57,796 nt of DNA, taken from Tenericutes bacterium ADurb.Bin239. Lineage in GTDB: Bacteria > Bacillota_I > Bacilli_A > RFN20 > CAG-826. Below are positions 8,930-17,259 of this stretch, one piece after another; positions within the stretch are counted from its first letter, which is position 1, and each line of letters starts with the position of its first letter. The stretch is from the NCBI GenBank assembly GCA_002069815.1, contig MWCB01000007.1:1-57796 (forward strand). Direction: 5' to 3'. A program made the translations under genes and the position numbers. The notes under the pieces were generated by a model. It saw nothing but the letters and a program-made list of their open reading frames with translations. It was not told where the DNA came from and did no database searches.

Positions 8930-10585
8930 TTATGCAAAGTCTCCTTCCGATTGTGCTGCTGATGTTCGCGAATAAAGGACTAGCGTAATAGTAGCGCTGA
9001 TAAGGAAAATAAAGATACCAAGAGCACTACCGATTGCGTATTCTTCGCGAGCTCCTCCCACGGTAAGCGCGTATAGCCACGTAATTAAGATATCAGTGTG
9101 ACCGTACGGGACGCCAGGAATACCAGTCGTCGGTCCGCCGCCCGTTAAGAAGAAGATAACGTTAAAGTTATTGATGTTCCCAATAAATTGGGTAATTAGA
9201 TAAGGACCAGTCACAAACAAGATATACGGCAGTGTAATCTGCAGGAATTGGCGAACGGGTCCAGCTCCGTCGATTTTCGCAGATTCATATAATTCAGTCG
9301 GAATATTCATTAAAATACCCGACGTTAATAGCATTGTGTAAGGAACCCCTATCCAAATGTTGACGACGATAACGGTAATCTTAGCGAGTGTTGGATCTTC
9401 TAAGAATTTAATAGCCTCTTTTATCCATCCCCACCTTATCAGTGTTTCATTTAGGGGTCCATATCTTTGAAGTAATTGATTCATTAAAAGCAAAGTAACG
9501 AATTGGGGAACCGCAATTGAAACAACAAAGAGAGTTCGCCACAACTTCTTTAAACGAATGCTTTTACGATTAATAATCATCGCTAAAATCATACCGAAGA
9601 TATAGTTGGTAAAAGTCGCAAAAAACGCCCATATAAAGGTCCATTTTAAGATTCTAAACATCGCACTACCGAAGGTAGCGTTCGTAGAACTTGCGCCTTT
9701 TGTACTAAATAATTTCTTAAAGGTACCTAGTCCAACCCAAGTAAATAACTTATTCGGTGGTGAGTATTCACGATTATAGTTAGTAAAAGCGAGCAAAATC
9801 ATGAAGATAAGGGGCAAGATTGTAAACATTGTCAAGGTAATAGTGGGCAATGACAATGTCGTAAAGTGGAAGCGCTCATTGAGTAAACTTTTTAATTCCT
9901 CACCAAAGGTTGGAAGCGGATTATTAAATTTTTCTTCACTTCCGTCTGCTTTAAGTGCTTCATATTTTGCCTTAGCTTCAACGTAAGCTTTTTCCCCTTT
10001 AAAAGCACCACGGACTTGCATAAAATAAATGACAAGAAAAATGATGGTGATAATAATGGTGGCAACGGAAAAAAGCATAATTAAAAGCGAATTGTCTCTA
10101 AAAATTGGTTTAGTGGTAATAGAATCAGCGTCACATAGATCAATAGGGGTGCCTGGGGGCCAAATACATTCCTCCACATACTCAACAGCGACGTCGCCTA
10201 GTGTATCAAATTTGGATAACCATGTTATACCCCCACCTGGGATAAACATGAATAAGAAATACGCAACTTGGATTAATAGATAAATAATTCCTTTAATGGG
10301 TCGGCCCATCGCCATTTGCCCACTTCCCATGATGAAGTGTGATAAACGAGTGCGCCATCCGCCTTTGACAAACCCATTGTAGACTGATATAAAGAAACGC
10401 GAAATCATCTTCCACAAGTTAACAAAGAAGTTTTTGATTGCTTTTCCAGTATCAATAAAAAAATTGATGATTCCCTTGCCTAAACGCACAAAGAAACCAC
10501 CAATCGTGGACATTAAATCTTTCAACCAAGTGCTAAACGGCGTACGTGAACGGGCCGTTTTTGTTTTTTTATCACTTGTTCCCAT
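8930..10585 (-). CDS. malF: Maltodextrin ABC transporter permease MalF-like
   Basis: The 551-residue permease has a long N-terminal extension (about 90 residues with basic and aromatic repeats such as FFVRLGKGIINFF and FFVNLWKMISRFF) before the first membrane helices. The MalF core follows, with EAA loop ELYESAKIDGAGPVRQF. GNINNFNVIFFLTGGGP is a typical MalF stretch. A GAGG site lies 8 nt before the ATG. It is encoded between malE and malG and forms the heterodimeric channel with MalG. The amphipathic N-terminal repeats are unusual; their role is unknown. Confidence 0.93.
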   Translation of the reverse strand: MGTSDKKTKTARSRTPFSTWLKDLMSTIGGFFVRLGKGIINFFIDTGKAIKNFFVNLWKMISRFFISVYNGFVKGGWRTRLSHFIMGSGQMAMGRPIKGIIYLLIQVAYFLFMFIPGGGITWLSKFDTLGDVAVEYVEECIWPPGTPIDLCDADSITTKPIFRDNSLLIMLFSVATIIITIIFLVIYFMQVRGAFKGEKAYVEAKAKYEALKADGSEEKFNNPLPTFGEELKSLLNERFHFTTLSLPTITLTMFTILPLIFMILLAFTNYNREYSPPNKLFTWVGLGTFKKLFSTKGASSTNATFGSAMFRILKWTFIWAFFATFTNYIFGMILAMIINRKSIRLKKLWRTLFVVSIAVPQFVTLLLMNQLLQRYGPLNETLIRWGWIKEAIKFLEDPTLAKITVIVVNIWIGVPYTMLLTSGILMNIPTELYESAKIDGAGPVRQFLQITLPYILFVTGPYLITQFIGNINNFNVIFFLTGGGPTTGIPGVPYGHTDILITWLYALTVGGAREEYAIGSALGIFIFLISATITLVLYSRTSAAQSEGDFA

Positions 10586-10613
10586 ATTTATGGCCTCATT
10601 TCTAGAAAGATAG

Positions 10614-10638
10614 GAGAGCCAGTGCTGAACTGGCTCCC
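10614..10638 (-). other. Intercistronic malE-malF hairpin
   Basis: Arms GAGCCAGT (10616-10623) and ACTGGCTC (10629-10636) form a strong hairpin in the 113-bp malE-malF gap. There is no T-run after it on the minus strand, so it is not a standard terminator. Such hairpins are known to protect upstream binding-protein mRNA and allow more MalE than permease to be made; that role is inferred here. Confidence 0.65.
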
Positions 10639-10698
10639 AAAATTAATTAAATTGAAATTTAATTGATGGAAATATATGTAACTATCAGTTTTTAAATA

Positions 10699-11952
10699 TT
10701 ATTCAGTAGTTAAAGCTAGAACAAAAGCATCAAGTGTATCTTTTAATGTTTGTGGTGATTCAGGACTAGCGGGTCCTTCGATTAAGAACTTACCAACGAT
10801 GGCCGCGTTGTCCCAGAATCTGGAGCCAACTGAGCGAGCTTGCGAAATGGCGTATGGCATTTGGTCACTGAGAGCTTTAAGCATGATGTGTTCGGCAAGA
10901 AGCTCATCATCATCAAGTAGATTTTTATTTGATGGACCCCAGCCATTCGTTTGGAAACGATAACGTTGGGCAGCTTCATCAGTAATGTAATCAGCAAAAG
11001 CAAGCGCCCACAAAAGTTTGTTACTCGAGGATTTAACACCCACTAATTTAGAACCAGCAAATGAACCCCATTGGATGGTTTCACCTTTGACGTTCTTATA
11101 AGTTGGAAGTTTAGCCGCTCCGAGTTTGTCACCTATTTTTTCTTTTAGAAGGTCATAGTTCCAGACACCAGTAACAGCGGCGATAACTTTGTTACCATTT
11201 TCATCACTTAAATCATCAAGCGCCACTCCATTGAAATTGTCTGATTTAAAGCCTTTGTCAACTTTTGGTTTTAAAATGTCACTAACCCCTTGGAGTGCAT
11301 CAAGAGATGCTTGATTGTTAAAGTTAGTGGTATGTAGTTTTGTAGTGGGGTTATAGACGATTTCACTAATGTATTGAATGAAGGATGTGGCATAGTATCC
11401 ATTGCCCATGTCAATAACCAATTCATGATCAGCGTTTGTTTTAGCCATAATTCCTTCTAAAGTTTGGACATCAGTTTCAGTTAAAAAGTCCTTATTGTAA
11501 ATAAGCACATAACCATTGTCGTTTGTGGCTGGGAATGCATATAGCTCTTCATCAACAGCGGAACTAGCGTTTAGAACAGCCGTATCAATATCACGCGCTC
11601 TAACTTTGTTTGCATATCTTTCTGGTAATTTTGCAATAACTTCGCGGGATTGCATTAACGGTAGTTGGTCATCGGCAAAAAAGAATACGTCAGCCGCAGT
11701 ACTTACGTCTTGTAATACGTGAGTAGCGGCATCAGCTTCGCCGACATCAGCGTAACTGATTGAGAAGTCAATATCAGGATATAACGCCTGAAATTCAACA
11801 GCGTGCTTTTCGTAGAGTGGTTTTTCTTTAATTGCTCCCCACACTGAAAGGCGCACGCGTTCTTTACTTGTTGGTTGGCTACTTGGATCTTTACAACCCG
11901 CAAGTAAAAACAAACCTGCAACAAGTAAAACAATACGTTTGTGTTTAAACAT
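10699..11952 (-). CDS. malE: Maltodextrin-binding lipoprotein MalE-like
   Basis: This extracytoplasmic solute-binding protein delivers maltodextrins to MalFG. From ATG 11952 it has 417 residues with lipobox LLAGC. The body resembles family 1 carbohydrate-binding proteins (RLSVWGAIKEKPLYEKHAVEF, then DVFFFADDQL, TGVWNYDLL, and a C-terminal SRFWDNAA). GAAAGGAG lies 5 nt before this ATG. An upstream in-frame ATG at 12021 would add 23 residues, bury the signal peptide and has no Shine-Dalgarno, so it is rejected. A promoter and a leader hairpin precede it. Confidence 0.93.
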   Translation of the reverse strand: MFKHKRIVLLVAGLFLLAGCKDPSSQPTSKERVRLSVWGAIKEKPLYEKHAVEFQALYPDIDFSISYADVGEADAATHVLQDVSTAADVFFFADDQLPLMQSREVIAKLPERYANKVRARDIDTAVLNASSAVDEELYAFPATNDNGYVLIYNKDFLTETDVQTLEGIMAKTNADHELVIDMGNGYYATSFIQYISEIVYNPTTKLHTTNFNNQASLDALQGVSDILKPKVDKGFKSDNFNGVALDDLSDENGNKVIAAVTGVWNYDLLKEKIGDKLGAAKLPTYKNVKGETIQWGSFAGSKLVGVKSSSNKLLWALAFADYITDEAAQRYRFQTNGWGPSNKNLLDDDELLAEHIMLKALSDQMPYAISQARSVGSRFWDNAAIVGKFLIEGPASPESPQTLKDTLDAFVLALTTE

Positions 11953-11976
11953 AAATTCTCCTTTCTCATTGTTTTG

Positions 11977-12021
11977 TTGGAGAGAGCCTAAAAAAGCCAT
12001 CGTTTTAATGGACCTCTCCAA
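11977..12021 (-). promoter_or_regulatory. Hairpin in the malE mRNA leader
   Basis: TTGGAGAG (12021-12014 on minus) pairs exactly with CTCTCCAA (11984-11977), enclosing 29 nt, just upstream of the malE Shine-Dalgarno. It may stabilise the message or form part of a regulated leader. No T-run follows. Confidence 0.45.
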
Positions 12022-12042
12022 TATTTAAGTTTAGACATAAAT

Positions 12043-12071
12043 ATTATAATCAGTATTTTATGTTTTGACAA
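12043..12071 (-). promoter_or_regulatory. Promoter of the malEFG-amylase-malQ-pulA operon
   Basis: On the minus strand TTGTCA (12071-12066) and TATAAT (12048-12043) are 17 bp apart. The position about 90 bp upstream of malE, downstream of the malK terminator, fits an independent operon promoter. Confidence 0.75.
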
Positions 12072-12112
12072 ATAATAAATCTGTATAATTTAGAAACTTT
12101 TTGATTGAAATC

Positions 12113-12143
12113 AAAAAAAGCTCCTGTTATTGGAGCTTTTTCT
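12113..12143 (-). terminator. Terminator of the malK-type ATPase gene
   Basis: AAAAAGCTCC (12115-12124) and GGAGCTTTTT (12132-12141) form a hairpin flanked by A and T runs, 17 bp after the ATPase stop on the minus strand. The symmetry could make it work in both directions. Confidence 0.85.
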
Positions 12144-12159
12144 CTAATTATAACGATTA

Positions 12160-13383
12160 TTACTTAAGTTCAATTCGCTTATTTAAGTCAGCACTAGCTA
12201 ATTCAGCGGCTTCTTCGGGGGTATCAACTTTGAAGAATGCGACTTTATTAAAGTCAATGACTAAGTCAAGCTTAGCACCAATATGGATGGCGTTAGCGGG
12301 ATCAACAAGTAACTTAGAAATAATCTTTTGTCCAAATAATTTGGAGTGAACAATGTATTCATTACCAAGTAATTCCGCAATTTCAACCTTAAAGTTTTGT
12401 TTTAAATCACCAAATTCACGACCAGCTTCACTTGTGGCGTAGTTAACGTTTTCAGGACGGACACCAAAGATGAGTTCTTTGCCCACAAAACCTTTAAGTT
12501 TTTTCGCTAAGTCAGCAGGAATTGGTAATTTACCATCAACGACCCGTTCTTTAACAGCAACGAGTTCCACTCTGTCTTCGCCATCTTCCGTTTCTTCTTC
12601 CTTGTCTTCGTAATGAACAAATTCAAGATGATCGTTTCTAACCACAACATTGAAGAAGTTCATCGGTGGCGAACCAATAAAACTAGCGACGAATAAGTTC
12701 GCGGGGTTATGATAAATTTCAATTGGTGAACCAACTTGCTGGATGAAACCATCTTTCATAACAACAATCCGCGTGGCCATAGTCATGGCTTCGGTTTGGT
12801 CGTGGGTAACATAAATGGTGGTGCTCCCTAACGTTTCGTGAAGTCGAATAATTTCTGAACGCATTTGCACCCGAAGTTTGGCGTCGAGGTTACTAAGTGG
12901 TTCGTCCATCAAAACAACTTCGGTCTGCCGAACAATCGCGCGCCCTAGTGCAACCCGTTGTCTTTCCCCACCAGAGAGAGCTCGTGGTTTTCGTTGGAGA
13001 TAATGTTCAATTTCAAGAATGCGTGCCGCTTCATGGACCCGTCTCTTAATTTCATCTTTGGGGAGACGTTGGACTTTTAGTCCAAATGCCATGTTGTCAA
13101 ACACGGTCATATGCGGATAAAGGGCATAGCTTTGGAAGACCATGGCAATTCCGCGATCTTTGGGGGGTAAGTCATTGACGAGAACACCGTCAATATAAAG
13201 TTCCCCATCGGTAATATCTTCTAACCCCGCAATCATCCGTAAAGTCGTGGATTTACCACAGCCGGATGGACCAACGAAGACGATAAATTCTTTTTCGCCA
13301 ATTTCAAGGTTAAAATCGCTAACCGAAAAGTTTTTGTTACCTTCGTAACGTTTGTAGATGCCTGATAATTTTACTTTGGCCAT
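12160..13383 (-). CDS. malK: Carbohydrate ABC importer ATPase (MalK/MsmX type)
   Basis: The 407-residue ATPase energises sugar importers at the cytoplasmic membrane. Walker A is [16 protein letters not shown], the signature is [16 protein letters not shown], Walker B is [15 protein letters not shown] and the switch is [11 protein letters not shown]. The C-terminal MalK regulatory/TOBE region (FGVRPENV) carries a Glu-rich insertion ([13 protein letters not shown]) and is slightly longer than usual (family about 370). It has its own promoter region and terminator and lies upstream of malE, so it may serve several importers as MsmX does. An AGAAGGAG site precedes the ATG. Confidence 0.93.
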   Translation of the reverse strand: MAKVKLSGIYKRYEGNKNFSVSDFNLEIGEKEFIVFVGPSGCGKSTTLRMIAGLEDITDGELYIDGVLVNDLPPKDRGIAMVFQSYALYPHMTVFDNMAFGLKVQRLPKDEIKRRVHEAARILEIEHYLQRKPRALSGGERQRVALGRAIVRQTEVVLMDEPLSNLDAKLRVQMRSEIIRLHETLGSTTIYVTHDQTEAMTMATRIVVMKDGFIQQVGSPIEIYHNPANLFVASFIGSPPMNFFNVVVRNDHLEFVHYEDKEEETEDGEDRVELVAVKERVVDGKLPIPADLAKKLKGFVGKELIFGVRPENVNYATSEAGREFGDLKQNFKVEIAELLGNEYIVHSKLFGQKIISKLLVDPANAIHIGAKLDLVIDFNKVAFFKVDTPEEAAELASADLNKRIELK

Positions 13384-13410
13384 AATAAAACTCCTTCTTC
13401 AAGTAATTTA

Positions 13411-13441
13411 ATCATAACACACATTTGTATTTTTGTGCCAA
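13411..13441 (-). promoter_or_regulatory. Possible malK promoter
   Basis: On the minus strand TTGGCA and TATGAT are separated by 19 bp, ending 28 bp before the ATG. The spacing is longer than optimal, so this is tentative. Confidence 0.4.
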
Positions 13442-13481
13442 CCGATGTTATATGTAAATATTTCATCATCAAAAAAGAAAG

Positions 13482-14144
13482 TTAATTAAAAATGGCGAGA
13501 ATTTTGGGAATGTCTTGTTTTTTCCCAAATACAAAGATTTCATCGCCCGGCTCTAAAATTGTATCTTTCGTCGGAATATGAAGTTTTTTTCCGCGTTCAA
13601 TTAGTAAGATATTAATTTTATATTTAGTACGCGAGTCTAGGTGAGTAATGGGAAGTGGTTCAAAAGAATCACTAATTTTTACTTCGTAAACATCATAATC
13701 GCGCCGGACATTAAAGTAGTCAAGAACATGACCCGCGGCGATTTTATTGGCAATCCGTTCCGCTGCAATATCAAGCGGCATAACAATATTAGTGGCCCCC
13801 ACTAACATTAAAACTTCTGCGTAATCATCTTCGTCAGCTCGGGCGGTAATTTCTTTAACCCCTAATTCTTTTAGTTTTATTACCGATATAATGCTCGTTG
13901 TTAAATTAACACGTTCATTTTGTCCGATTGCTACAATAGCATGATCAACATTGCCAATACCAGCAGCCTTCAGCGAATCAATGTTTGTAGAGTCAGCAAT
14001 AAAAACGTTTTGAATGTAATCGCCAGCTTTACGGACAGCGTCTTCATCCATATCAATAGCGACAAGTTCAACATCCAACTTACTAAAAGCTTGGACTAAA
14101 CTTAATCCAAATCGACTTAAACCGATAATTGCAATACTTTTCAT
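13482..14144 (-). CDS. ktrA: Potassium channel regulatory subunit (RCK, KtrA/TrkA type)
   Basis: The 220-residue cytoplasmic protein gates the neighbouring KtrB channel in response to nucleotides. It contains an N-terminal RCK Rossmann domain (about 1-130) and a C-terminal TrkA-C domain (about 135-220, ending PGDEIFVFGKKQDIPKI). The dinucleotide loop reads GLSRFG (8-13), with Ser at the usual central Gly. The acid at the end of beta-2 is present (AIDMDED). It starts 9 bp after ktrB, with only a weak Shine-Dalgarno inside the ktrB end, so translation is probably coupled. Confidence 0.93.
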   Translation of the reverse strand: MKSIAIIGLSRFGLSLVQAFSKLDVELVAIDMDEDAVRKAGDYIQNVFIADSTNIDSLKAAGIGNVDHAIVAIGQNERVNLTTSIISVIKLKELGVKEITARADEDDYAEVLMLVGATNIVMPLDIAAERIANKIAAGHVLDYFNVRRDYDVYEVKISDSFEPLPITHLDSRTKYKINILLIERGKKLHIPTKDTILEPGDEIFVFGKKQDIPKILAIFN

Positions 14145-14153
14145 AAATATATT

Positions 14154-15494
14154 TTACCCTATTATAATTTTTTCTTCTAAATAATCGACTGGATGATATC
14201 CAAGTTTATGCCAATCGCGGTTCATTAGTGACATAATTGTTAAAGGTCCAACTCGGCCGGCAAACATAACAAAAATTAAAACAATTTTACTACCCCATGT
14301 TAAGGTTGAAGTTAAGCTTAAAGATAATCCAACATTGCCGAGAGCAGAAGCTACCTCAAATAGAGCCTGCGTTATCGTTACATTATCAAATAGTAAGATA
14401 AGACCAGTCGCTATTCCAATGGTACTTAAACTTACAAACAGCAGCAAAAAGGCCTTATTTTTTGATTCTTGGTCAATTAATCGCTTATAAGTTGTGGTAG
14501 GTTTGCCTAATCCAAAGCTAATCATACTTTTGGTTAATGTATAGAATGTTGTCGTTTTAATACCGCCAGCGGTTGAACTTGGAGAACCGCCAATAAACAT
14601 TAGGAAAATAAGCATTAGAAGACTCAAACTATGATAGTTAATTAAATTTACAACAGAAAATCCAGCAGTTCGCGCAGTAACACTCATAAAGAACGCGATG
14701 AGCCAATTTGTCGATTCACCACCAATTTGCGCGATTTTAATGACTAAAGCGCCAATTATCCACAAGAAAACATTGACTTTTAAAACAATTTTAGAATGAA
14801 TCATAAGTTTTCGGACAGAACGTTTTCTAATTATATCCTCGATGACGATAAAACCCAATCCCCCAATCATAATCAAAAAGGCAGTATTGACTAACAAAAG
14901 GATATTATTATGATAATTAACAAGACTACTACCACCTAATAAATCAAAACCAGCATTGTTAAAAGCGCTGATGGCATGAAAAGCACTGATACCAATTGCT
15001 TTTGGTAATGGAAATAAAGGGATAAACACTATTAAATTAATAAGGAAACCCATAAATTCGACAATGAAAGTAAATAATACAATTTTACGAATGAGACTAA
15101 CTACACCCGCCAAACTGAGTGTATTTAAGTTCGTTTGAAGTATTACACGATCACTTATTCCAATACGTGCCCCAATTAGAATCATAACAAAAACACTTAA
15201 AGTTATAATTCCCAAGCCTCCAACTTGAATTAAGGTTCCAAGAACAATTTTTCCAAAAACAGTTAAGGATACTGAAAGGTCAACAACCGGAGATAAACCA
15301 GTAATTGTAACCGCAGATGTAGCAATAAAAAAAGCATCCAAAAACGACAACTTTACTCCCTCAACGGTGGAAAAAGGGAAGAATAATAAAAGTGAACCAA
15401 TAATAATAACGACTAAAAATGAAAGAACCACGATTAGATATGGTGACATTCTTCGTTTAAGTTGTGGAGATGTTTTTTGTTTATTGAATTTCAT
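14154..15494 (-). CDS. ktrB: Potassium uptake channel subunit (KtrB/TrkH type)
   Basis: The 446-residue membrane protein of the SKT family takes up K+ (Na+-coupled in known Ktr systems). It shows four pore-loop repeats with the expected selectivity-filter glycines: ATSAVTITGLSP, AISAFNNAGFDL, SVTARTAGFSVV and ASALGNVGLSLS. The loop GGSPSSTAGGIKTTTF in the third repeat is conserved in the family. It is encoded upstream of ktrA and divergent from nuclease 1. No strong Shine-Dalgarno is seen (AAGAAAAGT before the ATG). Confidence 0.94.
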   Translation of the reverse strand: MKFNKQKTSPQLKRRMSPYLIVVLSFLVVIIIGSLLLFFPFSTVEGVKLSFLDAFFIATSAVTITGLSPVVDLSVSLTVFGKIVLGTLIQVGGLGIITLSVFVMILIGARIGISDRVILQTNLNTLSLAGVVSLIRKIVLFTFIVEFMGFLINLIVFIPLFPLPKAIGISAFHAISAFNNAGFDLLGGSSLVNYHNNILLLVNTAFLIMIGGLGFIVIEDIIRKRSVRKLMIHSKIVLKVNVFLWIIGALVIKIAQIGGESTNWLIAFFMSVTARTAGFSVVNLINYHSLSLLMLIFLMFIGGSPSSTAGGIKTTTFYTLTKSMISFGLGKPTTTYKRLIDQESKNKAFLLLFVSLSTIGIATGLILLFDNVTITQALFEVASALGNVGLSLSLTSTLTWGSKIVLIFVMFAGRVGPLTIMSLMNRDWHKLGYHPVDYLEEKIIIG

Positions 15495-15529
15495 ACTTTT
15501 CTTATTTTAACGTTTTAAATTAATAAGTG

Positions 15530-15547
15530 TTAGAGATAATACTCTAA
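15530..15547. promoter_or_regulatory. Palindrome in the ktrB/nuclease divergent region
   Basis: TTAGAG and CTCTAA are perfect inverted arms separated by 6 bp, between two divergent genes. It could be a regulator site for either gene. No regulator is encoded nearby. Confidence 0.4.
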
Positions 15548-15583
15548 GAGATTCAACTCAGTAAGCGATTTTGATGATTGTAA

Positions 15584-15592
15584 TGATATAAT
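15584..15592 (+). promoter_or_regulatory. Extended -10 promoter of nuclease 1
   Basis: TGATATAAT gives the TGN extension plus a perfect -10 about 50 bp before the ATG. No good -35 lies 16-18 bp upstream, which fits an extended -10 promoter. Confidence 0.5.
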
Positions 15593-15642
15593 AATTATGA
15601 AAATAATCTTTATGCAATTTAATTAGTAGACAGGAGATAATA

Positions 15643-17136
15643 ATGAAAAAACAATTGACATTACCACTTATATTGCTCTTACTTAGCGGTTTAAAAACAC
15701 CAATTTTTAAAGCTGAACCAGTGTATGCTGCAACGCCGATGCCTACTGCGATTATTTTTGAAAACTGTACCGACCCCGAAGTTAGTGCATATTATGAAGG
15801 AGTTGAAGGAAAAAAGGGTGATGAACTTCTTGCCTTCCTTTACTCAGTTATTAAAGACCACAATGAGTATAATTATGAAAGTAATACACATCGTGATATT
15901 TTTAAAATCATTGATCGTAACTGGGAATTAGATGTTATTGATCCTGTTTCACCAGCGGATCTAGAGAACTTCAGTTATCAGACTGATAATGGCTTCATTC
16001 ATAAATTGTACGCTGATTATAATAATGATATTAATACTGCTGATCGCTTTAAAAATACTGGTGCATCGCGTGTCAGTTTTGATAAAGAACACGTTTGGGC
16101 CCAATCTTTGGGTGATTTTGGACGTTTTATCGGGGCGGGAAGTGATTTTCACTCCTTATGGCCAAGTGATGTTAAGGCTAACCAACAAGCACACAGTAAT
16201 TACAACTATGCTGCTCCCACCACAAATATTACTGAATATTTAGGGGATTATGATACGTATGTTGGTCGTAATGGCAATATTGATGGATATACTGAAAAAG
16301 TATTTGAACCACTTGATGAATATAAAGGTGACATTGCGCGGGCGATGTTTTATATGCCCGCTCGGTATTATGAATATGTTGATCAATATCACCCTAAACT
16401 GGAATTAGTAAATGGTTCGCCCGGTGCTGTTAGTGCTAGCGCGACTATTACGGGAAAAGCTGGCGATCTTGCAACTTTACTTGAATGGCATGAACAAGAT
16501 CCAGTTAGTGATTATGAAATTCGCCGTAATAATTTAATTGCGAATAACTATCAAATGAACCGCAACCCATTTATTGATTATCCGCAATGGGCGCGAATTG
16601 CTTATGATGATAGCTACGTTGGTGCGGCTGCATCAAATGCGTTAGGATTATCAAGTGCTGCGGGTTTAATTGATCCTTATGCAGGTGTGGAATTAACTAG
16701 TATTACTCTTGATACCACAAATGTTAAAAAAGTATTTAAACATAATGAAAGTTTTGATTCAACTGGATTAGTCGTTACTGCTCATTATGCAAATGGCGGA
16801 AAACGTAAAGTCAAAGATTTCACGACGAGTATTGCTGATGGTGAACCATTAGGGGAAAAAGGTGTTCGTTACATCACCGTTAGTGTTACCCATGAAGGGA
16901 TAACTAAAACCGCTAATTACAGTATTAAGATTGAAGAGCCCGTGCCAATTTATTTATTTATTGCTATTGGCGCAGGTATTGCTCTAATCTTAATTATCTA
17001 TATATTAAGTGCCAAATCGAAAAAAGGGCGAAAGAAACGTGCGACTGCCGTAAAGAAAATAGTAAAGAAGGCAACGAAATCATCTTCAAATAAGAGTAAA
17101 ACTAAATCCATGAGTTCAAAATCCAAAAAGAAGTAG
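15643..17136 (+). CDS. Secreted, membrane-anchored endonuclease I family nuclease (nuclease 1)
   Basis: The 497-residue protein has a signal peptide (about 1-29) and an EndA/NucM/BsnA-type His-Me finger nuclease domain. DKEHVWAQSLG holds the catalytic His150, and DFHSLWPSDVKANQQAHSN follows; NPFIDYPQWA closes the domain. An Ig-like domain (about 347-431; LTSITLDTTNVKKVF, YSIKIEE) precedes one membrane helix (about 432-454) and a 40-residue Lys/Ser-rich cytoplasmic tail. It probably degrades extracellular DNA or RNA for nucleotide salvage. The site ACAGGAG precedes the ATG. It is paralogous to the next gene. Confidence 0.93.
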   Translation: MKKQLTLPLILLLLSGLKTPIFKAEPVYAATPMPTAIIFENCTDPEVSAYYEGVEGKKGDELLAFLYSVIKDHNEYNYESNTHRDIFKIIDRNWELDVIDPVSPADLENFSYQTDNGFIHKLYADYNNDINTADRFKNTGASRVSFDKEHVWAQSLGDFGRFIGAGSDFHSLWPSDVKANQQAHSNYNYAAPTTNITEYLGDYDTYVGRNGNIDGYTEKVFEPLDEYKGDIARAMFYMPARYYEYVDQYHPKLELVNGSPGAVSASATITGKAGDLATLLEWHEQDPVSDYEIRRNNLIANNYQMNRNPFIDYPQWARIAYDDSYVGAAASNALGLSSAAGLIDPYAGVELTSITLDTTNVKKVFKHNESFDSTGLVVTAHYANGGKRKVKDFTTSIADGEPLGEKGVRYITVSVTHEGITKTANYSIKIEEPVPIYLFIAIGAGIALILIIYILSAKSKKGRKKRATAVKKIVKKATKSSSNKSKTKSMSSKSKKK

Positions 17137-17196
17137 ATATTTACACTTATCATAGAATGATAATAATACAAATAATTAATAGTATTTTGGCATATT

Positions 17197-17226
17197 TTGA
17201 CTAGTTTTAGCACAATGTGATATAAT
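17197..17226 (+). promoter_or_regulatory. Promoter of nuclease 2
   Basis: TTGACT (17197-17202) and TATAAT (17221-17226) lie 18 bp apart, with a TGA extension directly before the -10. The start codon is 33 bp further on. Confidence 0.8.
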
Positions 17227-17259
17227 CGACCTTGCGACACAAAATAAGAGGATTAAATT

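Noticed and set aside
11953..12021. Longer MalE starting at 12021
   Set aside because: It would put 23 residues in front of a clear signal peptide and lacks a Shine-Dalgarno; the start at 11952 has both.
12065..12089. Plus-strand TTGACA and TATAAT near malE
   Set aside because: Spacing is only 13 bp, too short for a promoter, and it would run into a terminator and antisense to malK.
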